From positions 1 through 34,597 of the forward strand of contig NZ_WWIA01000591.1 of assembly GCF_009870065.1 (NCBI RefSeq): 34,597 bases of DNA, given 5' to 3'. Made by a program: the position numbers and the translations under genes. Origin of the DNA: Streptomyces sp. SID5785 (GTDB lineage Bacteria > Actinomycetota > Actinomycetes > Streptomycetales > Streptomycetaceae). Numbering within the stretch: the first letter of the stretch is position 1; every line of letters begins with the position of its first letter. Under the pieces are notes generated by a model. It was not told the DNA's origin. It was given only the letters and a program-made list of their open reading frames with translations, and searched no databases. Shown piece after piece: positions 16,233 to 23,920 of the stretch.

Positions 16233-16323
16233 AGTTTCGCCTCCACATATTTTTACTCCAGGCTAAATTTTAATCCGAGCCGAAAGATTGACTCAGTACA
16301 TATTCTACGGGCACGGTGATGCC
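16233..16323. promoter_or_regulatory. shared TetR/MFS intergenic region
   Basis: These 91 bases are markedly AT-richer than their neighbours (CATATTTTTACTCC, GGCTAAATTTTAATCC). A weak inverted repeat GGCT-N13-AGCC (16261-16281) surrounds the AT-rich core and could be a TetR operator. No promoter with both hexamers was convincing in either direction. Confidence 0.45.
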
Positions 16324-17859
16324 ATGACCGAAACGACGGCACCGCCTTCCATGACCCCGCTCGCCCGGACCGTGGGCATGTTCGTCTGCCTGTTCACGAT
16401 CGTCCTGGCCGTGCTCGACCTGCAGATCGTGTCGGCGGCCACCGTGCCGATCGTGCGCGACCTCGACCCGGCCCACGGGATCGACCGCTTCCCCTGGCTG
16501 GTCAGCGCCTTCGCCCTCGCATCCGCGGCGATGCTGCCGCTGTACGGCAAGCTCTGCGACACCCTCGGCGCCAAGCGCGTCTTCCTCGGTGCCGTCACCA
16601 CCTTCCTGGTGGGCTCCGCCCTGTGCGGGCTGGCCCAGTCGATGAACGAGCTGATCGCGGCCCGCGCCGTCCAGGGCCTGGGCGGCGGCGGCCTCATGAG
16701 CGTGACGATGGTCGTGATCGCCCACCTCAAGGACCCCGACGAGACGGGCACCGGCAAGGGCGGCGGGATCGGCGGCATCGTCGCCGGCGGCGGCATGGCG
16801 CTCGGCCCCTGGCTCGGCGGCGTGCTCACCGACCACGCGAGCTGGCGCTGGATCTTCTACGTCAACCTGCCGCTCGGCCTCGCCGTCCTCGTCACCGGCG
16901 CTCTCGTCCTCAAGCTGCCCGACCGCCCGGTGCGCCGCCCCCTCGACTGGACCGGCGCCGCACTCGCCGCCGCCTTCTCCACCGCCCTGCTGCTCGCCAC
17001 CGACTGGGGCGGCAAGGAGTACGCCTGGAGCTCCCCGGAGATCATCGGCCTGCTGTGCGCGGCCGCGCTGGGCCTCGGCCTCTTCGTCCGGCGCCAGGCC
17101 ACCGCGGCCGAACCGCTGCTTCCCCTCTCCCTCTTCCGCATCCCCGAGCTGCGCTGGGGCTTCGCCGTCCAGGGCATCACCGGCGCCGCGATGATGTGCG
17201 CGATCTACTACGTCCTCGTCTATCTCCAGGTGGCCCGGGGCCTGTCCAGCTCCGACGCCGGCCTGTACCTGCTGCCGATGGCCGTCGGCATGACGGCCTC
17301 CGGTCTCGCCACCGGCCGCACGGCCCTCTCGGCGCGGACCTTCACGCTCTCGGGGACGCTCACCATGACCGGCGTCTTCGTCCTCCTCGCCACGACGCTC
17401 ACCCCCGACACCTCCCTGTGGCTGATCCGCGCCGAACTGCTGCTCGCGGGCGTCGCCTTCGGCCAGCTCATCGGCCAGCTCGTCTTCCTCGTGCAGAACG
17501 CGGCGCCCCGCCCCCTCCTCGGCGTCGCCACGACCGGCATCCGCTTCTTCCAGACGCTGGGCAACGCCCTCGGCGCCGCCGTGTTCGGCACCGTCCTCTT
17601 CCGCCTCCTCGACACCGACGTGAACGCCATCCCGGCCCTGCACGGTGCCCAACACGCCGCCGCCGTCCAGGACTTCGTCCACGCCACCAGCACCGTCTTC
17701 TGGTGCGGAGCCGCCGTGATGCTCCTCGCGGCGACCCTCGCGACCCGGCTCCCCCGGCGTCCTGAGCGGGCGGCAGCACCGGCACAGGCACAGGCGCCAG
17801 CACCGGCAGCACTGGCCCCGGAGTCGACCCGTGCCACCCGGATCGGCACCGGCCACTGA
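16324..17859 (+). CDS. MFS multidrug exporter, DHA2 (14-helix) family
   Basis: 511 residues, consistent with the 14-helix EmrB/QacA class of proton-drug antiporters in the cytoplasmic membrane. Visible signatures: LDLQIVSAATVPIV in helix 1, the loop 2-3 motif A variant YGKLCDTLGAKRVF, and the antiporter motif C region MALGPWLGGVLTDHASWRWIFYVNLP. Long hydrophobic helices run to residue ~480, followed by an Ala/Pro-rich cytosolic tail. The start ATG at 16324 is preferred to an in-frame TTG at 16288, which has no ribosome binding site; the site before ATG is itself weak. Divergent from the TetR gene, which probably represses it. The drug is not predictable. Confidence 0.92.
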   Translation: MTETTAPPSMTPLARTVGMFVCLFTIVLAVLDLQIVSAATVPIVRDLDPAHGIDRFPWLVSAFALASAAMLPLYGKLCDTLGAKRVFLGAVTTFLVGSALCGLAQSMNELIAARAVQGLGGGGLMSVTMVVIAHLKDPDETGTGKGGGIGGIVAGGGMALGPWLGGVLTDHASWRWIFYVNLPLGLAVLVTGALVLKLPDRPVRRPLDWTGAALAAAFSTALLLATDWGGKEYAWSSPEIIGLLCAAALGLGLFVRRQATAAEPLLPLSLFRIPELRWGFAVQGITGAAMMCAIYYVLVYLQVARGLSSSDAGLYLLPMAVGMTASGLATGRTALSARTFTLSGTLTMTGVFVLLATTLTPDTSLWLIRAELLLAGVAFGQLIGQLVFLVQNAAPRPLLGVATTGIRFFQTLGNALGAAVFGTVLFRLLDTDVNAIPALHGAQHAAAVQDFVHATSTVFWCGAAVMLLAATLATRLPRRPERAAAPAQAQAPAPAALAPESTRATRIGTGH

Positions 17860-17874
17860 CGCAGGCGGCGTCAG
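17856..17874. terminator. hairpin spanning two convergent stop codons
   Basis: CTGACGC (17856-17862), loop AGGCG, GCGTCAG (17868-17874). The TGA of the exporter gene and the TGA of the M23 gene lie inside the two arms, and the coding regions are 11 nt apart. There is no T-run. It may act as a bidirectional stop. Confidence 0.35.
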
Positions 17875-18728
17875 CCTCTGCGCTCCTCGCGGGCCGGGGT
17901 CCCGGAGTCCGCGAGGAGCTCCTCGTCCACCGAGAACGTCTCCCGGCCCGCCGGCACCCCCACACTCCGCCACCGGAACGGCAGGCCGACGGCCGCGTCC
18001 AGGTCCGGGGCGTCCATCAGCTGGAAGTGGACGTGCGGCTCCGTCGAGTTCCCCGAGTTGCCGCACCGGGCCAGCACCTGGCCGGCCCGGACCCGGTCGC
18101 CGGGGCGCACCCGCAGGGAGCCGCGCTGCAGATGGGCGTACATCGCGTACCCGCCGTCGCCCAGCTCAAGGACCACGTGGTTGCCCACGATCCAGCCGGC
18201 GCCGCCCAACTCCCGTATCGCCCCCTCCACGAGCATCAGACAGACCAGCGCCGGGCCCGAGTTACGGCTCAGATGGTCGCGGCGCCAGTCCGAGGCATGG
18301 ACCACGGTGGCGTCGGCGACGGCGTGCACGGTGGCGCCGAAGGCGGGGAACGCCGCCGGACGCCGCACCAGGGGCCAGACCGCCGCGAACGCGGGCCGGT
18401 CACCCGGCGCGCCCTCGGCCACGATGTCGATCGCGTACGACTGCCCGTACGCGTGCGTGCCGTGGCTCGGCACCTTGTCCGCCGGGCTGTTGAGCGCGGT
18501 CCAGCGGCCGCGCACCGGCGGGTCCACCACGATCTCCTCCCGCCCGGCGGCACCGGCCCGGGGCCCGGTCCGGCCCATGGCGGTGCCGATCACGAGGGCG
18601 AGGCCGAGCGGCACGAACGCCGCGGCCCACGGCAGGGGCCAGCCGTCGAAGAAGTCCCCGACGACCATGGCCAGAAAGGTCAGTTGAAGCAGGCGGTAGA
18701 GCACCATCGCTGTCTTGCGTACGGACAT
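17871..18728 (-). CDS. membrane-anchored M23 family metallopeptidase
   Basis: 285 residues, ATG at 18728 after GGGGGA. Two N-terminal hydrophobic segments (about residues 8-27 and 32-51) anchor it in the membrane. The remaining domain is LytM-like, the zinc peptidase fold that cuts peptidoglycan cross-bridges. Zinc-site candidates: His and Asp in SHGTHAYGQSYAIDI, the YAHLQ histidine and HVHFQ. The first motif differs from classical HxxxD spacing, as in other actinobacterial members. GDRVRAGQVLARCGNSGNS is the typical M23 glycine-rich segment. It lies 33 nt downstream of the ArsR-like gene in the same direction, so the regulator and the hydrolase form one operon. Confidence 0.87.
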   Translation of the reverse strand: MSVRKTAMVLYRLLQLTFLAMVVGDFFDGWPLPWAAAFVPLGLALVIGTAMGRTGPRAGAAGREEIVVDPPVRGRWTALNSPADKVPSHGTHAYGQSYAIDIVAEGAPGDRPAFAAVWPLVRRPAAFPAFGATVHAVADATVVHASDWRRDHLSRNSGPALVCLMLVEGAIRELGGAGWIVGNHVVLELGDGGYAMYAHLQRGSLRVRPGDRVRAGQVLARCGNSGNSTEPHVHFQLMDAPDLDAAVGLPFRWRSVGVPAGRETFSVDEELLADSGTPAREERRG

Positions 18729-18761
18729 GACTCCCCCAAGTCGTGATGCGTGTCGTCGGTG

Positions 18762-19421
18762 TCAGGCCGGTCGGGCCGCCGTCAGCGCCACAAGGAGCGG
18801 CACGACGCGCGCCGCAGGCACCTCGTAGCGTCCGCGGCCCGCCGACCGGAGCCAGCCGGCCGCGGTCAGCTGGCGCAGGTGGTGGTAGATCTGGCCGCTC
18901 GTCCCCACCTCGTCGAGTGCGGCGAGCTCGGTCGCCGAGGTGTGGCCGGAGAGGACCTCTCTCAGCAGGCGCAGCCGCAGGCCGTGCCCGAGCGCGGCGA
19001 AGGTGTCGGCCACCTCGGTCCAGTCGGAGGCCAGCAGCTCGTCGGTCACCGCGCCGTACTGCCACTCGTACTCCCGGCCTCTCTCCCTTCCTCTCTCCCT
19101 TCCTCCCTCTCTTCCGTGAGGCTCCTCAGACCCCTCGGCCCCGTCAGACCTCTCGGACCCGTCGAGCCCGCCGTCCGGCCCGGTGCGCGCGCCGGTCGCC
19201 GGCAGCCGCACCGCTCCGGTGAACAGCACGCCGCCGCCCGCCACCTCGGCGAGCTGCTCCTTCAGTCCCTCCAGCGCCCAGAACGTGCCGGCCGGCACGC
19301 TCGCGGGCCCCGCGGAACCGCCCTCCAGCGCGTCGAGACGCCGCTCCAGCTCGCTGACGCGCTGCTCCAGAGCCCGGTCACGCTCCCGAGGCCCGTCCCG
19401 ATGCTGTTCCCGACTCGCCAT
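18762..19421 (-). CDS. ArsR-like winged-helix regulator
   Basis: 219 residues, ATG at 19421. The N-terminus is a short predicted coiled coil (LEQRVSELERRLDALEGG). A middle region of low complexity follows, including REGGRERGRERGREYE. The winged helix-turn-helix occupies about residues 135-205 (FAALGHGLRLRLLREVL, then TSATELAALDEVGTSGQIYHHLRQLTAAGWL). No metal-binding cysteines are seen, so this is not a classical metal sensor. There is no Shine-Dalgarno sequence; a promoter positioned to start transcription at the ATG is present, and a perfect palindrome overlaps it. First gene of the operon with the M23 peptidase, and probably autoregulatory. Confidence 0.87.
   Translation of the reverse strand: MASREQHRDGPRERDRALEQRVSELERRLDALEGGSAGPASVPAGTFWALEGLKEQLAEVAGGGVLFTGAVRLPATGARTGPDGGLDGSERSDGAEGSEEPHGREGGRERGRERGREYEWQYGAVTDELLASDWTEVADTFAALGHGLRLRLLREVLSGHTSATELAALDEVGTSGQIYHHLRQLTAAGWLRSAGRGRYEVPAARVVPLLVALTAARPA
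19079..19113. repeat. homopyrimidine tract inside the ArsR-like gene
   Basis: The plus strand is pure pyrimidine for about 35 bases, with the 10-mer CTCTCCCTTC repeated in tandem (19081-19100). It encodes the Gly-Arg-Glu repeats of the linker region. Confidence 0.75.
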
Positions 19422-19427
19422 ACATCG

Positions 19428-19456
19428 AGATTACGTAATTACGTAGAACCCGACAA
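19428..19456 (-). promoter_or_regulatory. leaderless promoter with palindromic operator for the ArsR-M23 operon
   Basis: On the minus strand, -35 TTGTCG (19451-19456), 17-nt spacer, -10 TAATCT (19428-19433), then six bases to the ATG at 19421. This spacing predicts transcription starting at the start codon. TACGTAATTACGTA (19432-19445) is a perfect 14-bp palindrome lying between the hexamers and overlapping the -10, where a bound repressor would block polymerase. Confidence 0.65.
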
Positions 19457-19479
19457 CCCCTCGTTCGGGGGACACGACA

Positions 19480-19508
19480 AAGCCCCCGCCCGGATCGGGC
19501 GGGGGCTT
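19480..19508 (-). terminator. terminator of the purSQL operon
   Basis: A perfect 13-bp stem (19480-19492 with 19496-19508) with loop GAT, 26 nt past the purL stop codon. It continues into TTGTCG on the minus strand, so the ArsR promoter begins where the purine operon ends. Confidence 0.85.
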
Positions 19509-19534
19509 CGGGAGCCCGGCGGAAGCCGGTCGGC

Positions 19535-21796
19535 TCAGGCCAGCAGCTCCGGGATCGTGTTCTCGTGCGCGTCCCGCAGCTCGGCCAGCGACAGGGCGAA
19601 CTCACCCTGTACGTCGACCACCGCGCCCTCGCCGGAACCGTCCACGACACCGATGCGGGTGACGGGCAGACCCCGCGCACCGCACATGTCGTTGAACCGC
19701 AGCTCCTCGCTGCGCGGCACCGCGACGACCGCACGACCGGCCGACTCGGAGAACAGGAGCGTGAACGCGTCGAGCCCGTCCGGGACGACCAGACGCGCGC
19801 CCTTGCCGCCGAGCAGCGCCGACTCGACCACGGCCTGGACCAGGCCGCCGTCGGACAGGTCGTGCGCGGAGTCGATCATGCCGTCGCGCGACGCGGAGAT
19901 CAGGATCTCGCCCAGCAGCCGCTCGCGCTCCAGGTCCACCTTCGGCGGCAGTCCGCCGAGGTGCTCGTGGACCACCTGCGACCAGGCCGAACCGCCGAAC
20001 TCCTCGCGCGTGTCACCGAGCAGGTAGAGGAGCTGGCCCTCTTCCTGGAAGGCGACCGGGGTGCGCCGGGCGACATCGTCGATGACGCCGAGCACGGCCA
20101 CGACCGGGGTCGGGTGGATGGCCGCCTCACCGGTCTGGTTGTACAGCGACACGTTGCCACCGGTCACCGGGGTGCCCAGCTGGAGACAGCCGTCGGCGAG
20201 ACCGCGCACGGCCTCGGCGAACTGCCACATGACGGCCGGGTCCTCGGGCGAACCGAAGTTCAGGCAGTCGGACACCGCGAGGGGCTTGGCGCCGGTCGTG
20301 GCGACGTTGCGGTACGCCTCCGCCAGCGCGAGCTGCGCGCCCGTGTACGGGTCGAGCTTCGCGAAGCGGCCGTTGCCGTCCGTCGCGATGGCGACGCCGA
20401 GGCCGGACTCCTCGTCGATGCGGATCATGCCCGAGTCCTCGGGCTGCGCCAGCACCGTGTTGCCCTGCACGAAGTGGTCGTACTGCGAGGTGATCCACTT
20501 CTTGGACGCCTGGTTCGGCGAGGAGACGAGCGCGAGGACCTGCTGCTTCAACTCGTCGCCGGAGGCCGGGCGGGCCAGCTTGTTCGCGTCGTCCGCCTGG
20601 AGCGCGTCCTGCCACTCGGGGCGGGCGTACGGGCGCTCGTAGACCGGGCCGTCGTGGGCGACGGTGCGCGGGTCGACGTCGACGATCTTCTCGCCGTGCC
20701 AGAAGATCTCCAGCCGGTCGCCGTCGGTGACCTCACCGATGACGGTGGCGATGACGTCCCACTTCTCGCAGATCTCGAGGAAGCGGTCGACCTTCGACGG
20801 CTCCACCACGGCGCACATGCGCTCCTGCGACTCGCTCATGAGGATCTCCTCGGGAGAGAGCGTGGAGTCGCGCAGCGGTACGTCGTCCAGCTCGACGCGC
20901 ATACCGCCCGAGCCGTTCGACGCCAGCTCGGAGGTCGCGCAGGAGATCCCGGCCGCGCCGAGGTCCTGGATGCCGACGACGAGCTTCTCGGCGAAGGCCT
21001 CCAGGGTGCACTCGATGAGGAGCTTCTCCTGGAAGGGGTCTCCGACCTGCACGGCGGGGCGCTTGGACGGCTTGGCGTCGTCGAAGGTCTCGGAGGCCAG
21101 GATCGAGGCGCCGCCGATGCCGTCGCCGCCCGTGCGGGCGCCGTACATGATGACCTTGTTGCCCGCGCCGGACGCCTTGGCGAGGTGGATGTCCTCGTGC
21201 CGCATCACGCCGATGGCACCGGCGTTGACCAGCGGGTTGCCCTGGTAACAGGCGTCGAAGACGACCTCGCCGCCGATGTTGGGCAGGCCCAGGCAGTTGC
21301 CGTAGCCGCCGATGCCGGCCACGACGCCGGGAAGGACCCGCTTGGTGTCGGGGTGGTCGGCGGCGCCGAAGCGCAGCGGGTCCACGACCGCGACCGGGCG
21401 CGCGCCCATCGCGATGATGTCGCGCACGATGCCGCCCACGCCCGTGGCCGCGCCCTGGTAGGGCTCCACGTAGGACGGGTGGTTGTGCGACTCCACCTTG
21501 AAGGTGACGGCGTAGCCCTGGCCGACGTCCACGACGCCCGCGTTCTCCCCGATGCCGACGAGCATGGCGTCGGACTGCGGGGCCTTCTCGCCGAACTGGC
21601 GCAGGTGCACCTTGGACGACTTGTACGAGCAGTGCTCGGACCACATGACCGAGTACATGGCGAGCTCGGCGCCGGTCGGGCGGCGGCCGAGGATCTCCAC
21701 GACCCGCTCGTACTCGTCCTTCTTCAGGCCGAGTTCGGCCCAGGGGAGCTCGACGTCGGGGGTCTTGCTCGCGTTCTCTACGGTGTCGAGGCTCAT
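19535..21796 (-). CDS. purL: phosphoribosylformylglycinamidine synthase, PurL subunit
   Basis: 753 residues, the small PurL type that works with separate PurQ and PurS. The complex converts FGAR plus glutamine and ATP to FGAM (step 4 of purine synthesis); PurL is the ATP-dependent synthetase. Visible: [38 protein letters not shown] (catalytic His region), [28 protein letters not shown] and the second half of the pseudo-twofold repeat with [12 protein letters not shown] and [13 protein letters not shown] at 21796 overlaps the purQ stop codon by four bases, so translation is coupled. Last gene of purSQL. Confidence 0.97.
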   Translation of the reverse strand: MSLDTVENASKTPDVELPWAELGLKKDEYERVVEILGRRPTGAELAMYSVMWSEHCSYKSSKVHLRQFGEKAPQSDAMLVGIGENAGVVDVGQGYAVTFKVESHNHPSYVEPYQGAATGVGGIVRDIIAMGARPVAVVDPLRFGAADHPDTKRVLPGVVAGIGGYGNCLGLPNIGGEVVFDACYQGNPLVNAGAIGVMRHEDIHLAKASGAGNKVIMYGARTGGDGIGGASILASETFDDAKPSKRPAVQVGDPFQEKLLIECTLEAFAEKLVVGIQDLGAAGISCATSELASNGSGGMRVELDDVPLRDSTLSPEEILMSESQERMCAVVEPSKVDRFLEICEKWDVIATVIGEVTDGDRLEIFWHGEKIVDVDPRTVAHDGPVYERPYARPEWQDALQADDANKLARPASGDELKQQVLALVSSPNQASKKWITSQYDHFVQGNTVLAQPEDSGMIRIDEESGLGVAIATDGNGRFAKLDPYTGAQLALAEAYRNVATTGAKPLAVSDCLNFGSPEDPAVMWQFAEAVRGLADGCLQLGTPVTGGNVSLYNQTGEAAIHPTPVVAVLGVIDDVARRTPVAFQEEGQLLYLLGDTREEFGGSAWSQVVHEHLGGLPPKVDLERERLLGEILISASRDGMIDSAHDLSDGGLVQAVVESALLGGKGARLVVPDGLDAFTLLFSESAGRAVVAVPRSEELRFNDMCGARGLPVTRIGVVDGSGEGAVVDVQGEFALSLAELRDAHENTIPELLA

Positions 21797-22476
21797 GAGG
21801 CGGCGACCAGCTTCTTGAGGATCGAGGTGAAGAAGGGGAGGCCGTCGGTGCGGCCGGACCCGATGAGGGGCTCGACGGCGTGCTCCGGGTGCGGCATCAG
21901 ACCGACGACGTTGCCCGCCGCGTTCGTGATGCCGGCGATGTCACGGAGCGAGCCGTTCGGATTGGTGTCCAGGTACCGGAAGACGACGCGGCCCTCCGCC
22001 TCCAGCTCGTCGAGCGTGCGCTCGTCGGCGACGTACCGGCCGTCCATGTTCTTCAGCGGGATGTGGATCTCCTGGCCCGCCTCGTAGTCGGACGTCCAGG
22101 CGGTGCCCGCGTTCTCCACCCGCAGCTTCTGGTCGCGGCAGATGAAGTGCAGGTGGTCGTTGCCGAGCATCGCGCCGGGGAGCAGGTGGGCCTCGGTGAG
22201 GACCTGGAACCCGTTGCAGATGCCGAGGACCGGCAGGCCCGCCCTCGCCTGGTCGATCAGCGTCTCCATGACGGGCGAGAAGCGCGAGATGGCGCCCGCG
22301 CGCAGGTAGTCGCCGTAGGAGAAACCGCCGGGCAGGACGACCGCGTCGACCTGCTTCAGATCCTTGTCCTTGTGCCACAGGGCCACCGGCTCGGCGCCGG
22401 CCAGACGGATCGCGCGCTGGGTGTCCCTGTCGTCGAGGGAACCCGGAAAGGTGACGACGCCAATACGAGCGGTCAC
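21793..22476 (-). CDS. purQ: phosphoribosylformylglycinamidine synthase, glutaminase subunit PurQ
   Basis: 227 residues, GTG at 22476. Class I glutamine amidotransferase that supplies ammonia to PurL. The catalytic triad is intact: nucleophile Cys87 in [12 protein letters not shown], and His and Glu in MPHPEHAVE near the C-terminus. The N-terminus [22 protein letters not shown] is typical. Its start overlaps the purS stop codon (GTGA) and its stop overlaps the purL start (ATGA), so the three subunits are made in a coupled way that suits their complex. Confidence 0.97.
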   Translation of the reverse strand: MTARIGVVTFPGSLDDRDTQRAIRLAGAEPVALWHKDKDLKQVDAVVLPGGFSYGDYLRAGAISRFSPVMETLIDQARAGLPVLGICNGFQVLTEAHLLPGAMLGNDHLHFICRDQKLRVENAGTAWTSDYEAGQEIHIPLKNMDGRYVADERTLDELEAEGRVVFRYLDTNPNGSLRDIAGITNAAGNVVGLMPHPEHAVEPLIGSGRTDGLPFFTSILKKLVAAS

Positions 22477-22739
22477 TTTTCGGCCCCCACCGCGGGCTCT
22501 TCGATCTTGACGGTGAAGTTCTCGATCACGGTGTTGGCGAGGAAGGTTTCCGCCAGCTCGTGGATACGGGCGAGGGCGGCGTCATCCACCGGCCCGTCCA
22601 CTTCGAGCTCGAAACGCTTTCCCTGACGTACGTCGGAGATGCCGTCGAAACCGAGGCGCGGCAGCGCACGCTGCACCGCCTGGCCCTGGGGGTCGAGGAT
22701 CTCCGGCTTGAGCATGACGTCGACTACGACGCGTGCCAC
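22473..22739 (-). CDS. purS: phosphoribosylformylglycinamidine synthase, PurS subunit
   Basis: 88 residues from GTG 22739 ([19 protein letters not shown]). PurS is a small dimerising subunit that bridges PurL and PurQ. Visible family features: [29 protein letters not shown] and a C-terminal [12 protein letters not shown] strand. Two GTG codons are available. The one at 22745 touches the ribosome binding site GGGA with no spacer, while 22739 has a six-base spacer, so 22739 is chosen. First gene of the operon; a shared motif lies 58-71 nt upstream. Confidence 0.95.
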   Translation of the reverse strand: MARVVVDVMLKPEILDPQGQAVQRALPRLGFDGISDVRQGKRFELEVDGPVDDAALARIHELAETFLANTVIENFTVKIEEPAVGAEK

Positions 22740-22796
22740 TGGCACTCCCGGTGTGTGGTGCTGAGCAGGTCCGTTCAGCGTACCCGCCCAAATCTT

Positions 22797-22823
22797 CTAC
22801 TCGCGTAGACAGTAGGAAGCTAC
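22797..22823 (-). promoter_or_regulatory. candidate operator cluster upstream of purSQL
   Basis: The pattern is CTAC-N4-GTAG (22797-22808), three bases, then GTAG-N4-CTAC (22812-22823). The first element, as CTACTCGCGTAGAC, recurs with one mismatch upstream of purF. It sits near the -35 position of a -10-like TACGCT (22777-22782). Likely a regulatory site; the protein is unknown. Confidence 0.5.
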
Positions 22824-23054
22824 GAGAGCCGCGTCACGTCCCGGCAACGACATGAGATCTGCACGGAAAATTGCGGGAAAACCCGAGCGGGGCGCGCGGA
22901 TAAGCGGGACGGTGGACCCCCGGCAAGACACGCGGAGGTTTTCAATTGGGCTTCCCAGTGCAATGCCATGCAGGGTAAAAAGGAAATACCAACGGCTGGA
23001 CAGTCGACATCACCGCACGTCAAAGCGGGATGCCGGACGAAGGGACCGATATTC

Positions 23055-23393
23055 GTGGCGCAGCGTGTCGTGGTCACTCTCTTTGACGACATCGACGGCG
23101 GAGAAGCGGCGGAAACGGTGGTCTTCGGTCTCGACGGCAAGTCGTACGAGATCGACCTGAACCAAGCCAATGCGAAAAAGCTCCGCAAGGTCCTCGCCCC
23201 GTACCTCCAGGCCGGGCGCAAGCAGGCCGGCGCCGGAGGCAGGCCTCCCAGGGCCCTGACCTCGTACAAGCACACGGCGCTGAGCCCCGACCCGGCCGCC
23301 GTGCGCGCCTGGGCCCGCTCGCACCGGCTCGACGTGCCCCCGCGCGGGCGGATCCCGAAGCGGGTCTACGAGGCCTTCGCCGAGGCCAACTGA
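23055..23393 (+). CDS. lsrL: Lsr2-family nucleoid-associated protein (LsrL-type paralogue)
   Basis: 112 residues, GTG at 23055 with AGGGA upstream. Lsr2 proteins are xenogeneic silencers that bridge AT-rich DNA. The N-terminal dimerisation domain is clear (VVVTLFDDIDGGEAAETVVFGLDGKSYEIDLN), followed by a flexible linker and a C-terminal DNA-binding domain with the RGR minor-groove motif in PPRGRIPKRVYEAF. Streptomycetes have two Lsr2 proteins, and the one next to purS is the paralogue called LsrL, hence the symbol. An in-frame upstream ATG (22968) is rejected because the conserved family start is MAQRVVV. Transcribed away from purS and toward the tRNA-Gly genes. Confidence 0.9.
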   Translation: MAQRVVVTLFDDIDGGEAAETVVFGLDGKSYEIDLNQANAKKLRKVLAPYLQAGRKQAGAGGRPPRALTSYKHTALSPDPAAVRAWARSHRLDVPPRGRIPKRVYEAFAEAN

Positions 23394-23480
23394 GCGGGCG
23401 GGCCCGGCGACCGCACCCCGCGCCGCAGCCCCGCGCACCCGCCCGCACCCCTCCGTCAGGAGCCCCCCGGGACAACCGAC

Positions 23481-23511
23481 TTGCGCTGCACCCCCGCGAG
23501 TCGGCTAGAGT
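23481..23511 (+). promoter_or_regulatory. candidate promoter of tRNA-Gly(UCC)
   Basis: TTGCGC (23481-23486) and TAGAGT (23506-23511) are separated by 19 nt, 51 nt upstream of the tRNA. The hexamers are good, the spacing long. Confidence 0.4.
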
Positions 23512-23562
23512 CTGGAGCACGCCGAGGGGCAAGGCCGAAAAGCCGCACCTCACGGAGTACAT

Positions 23563-23634
23563 GCGGGTGTAGTTCAGTAGTAGAACATCCCCCTTCCAGG
23601 GGGAAGGCGCAGTGTGCAATTCCTGTCACCCGCT
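23563..23634 (+). tRNA. tRNA-Gly (anticodon TCC) with aberrant D and T loops
   Basis: The 72-nt acceptor stem GCGGGTG/CACCCGC is perfect, the discriminator is T and the anticodon stem TCCCC/GGGGA is perfect around CTTCCAG, anticodon TCC. Bacterial glycine identity positions (G1-C72, C2-G71, U73, C35, C36) are all present. The D loop reads AGTAGTA, with A where conserved G18 should be. The T arm is abnormal: GTGC replaces GTTC (G55 in place of U55), and the stem pairs only if one T (23613) is bulged, giving G-U, C-G, A-U, G-C and G-C. The tRNA-Gly(GCC) 80 nt downstream is fully canonical. This matches a special-purpose tRNA; a decaying gene is the alternative. Confidence 0.85.
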
Positions 23635-23713
23635 CCGCATCGCGTACCGACCACCTCTCGGGGTGCGGTAGGCTGGTGCTCGCGCCGATCGGTGAGAGCC
23701 GGTCGGAGGCAAT

Positions 23714-23786
23714 GCGAACGTAGCTCAGTTGGTAGAGCGCAACCTTGCCAAGGTTGAGGTCGCGAGTTCGAACCTCGTCGTTCGCT
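23714..23786 (+). tRNA. tRNA-Gly (anticodon GCC), copy 1
   Basis: A 73-nt cloverleaf. Acceptor GCGAACG/CGTTCGC, D loop with GG, anticodon stem CAACC/GGTTG around TTGCCAA (GCC), T loop TTCGAAC, discriminator T. Identical to the copy at 27757-27829. Confidence 0.96.
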
Positions 23787-23792
23787 CCATTT

Positions 23793-23830
23793 CCGGAAGC
23801 CCCGGGTCCACAAGGATCCGGGGCTTCCGG
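23793..23830 (+). terminator. terminator after tRNA-Gly(GCC) copy 1
   Basis: A 17-bp stem with one G-U pair (23793-23809 with 23814-23830), loop ACAA, six bases after the tRNA. Confidence 0.85.
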
Positions 23831-23920
23831 CGTTCCCGGGGACCGCGTCCTGACATTTGTCATACGGGTCGATGACAGCGCGCACTGCCGAACCGCCCGC
23901 ACCGCCCCGAAGCTGAAGAC

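Noticed and set aside
16288-16323. TTG start at 16288 for the MFS exporter, and its TTGACT as a -35 element.
   Set aside because: The TTG has no ribosome binding site, and no -10 hexamer lies 16-18 nt after TTGACT.
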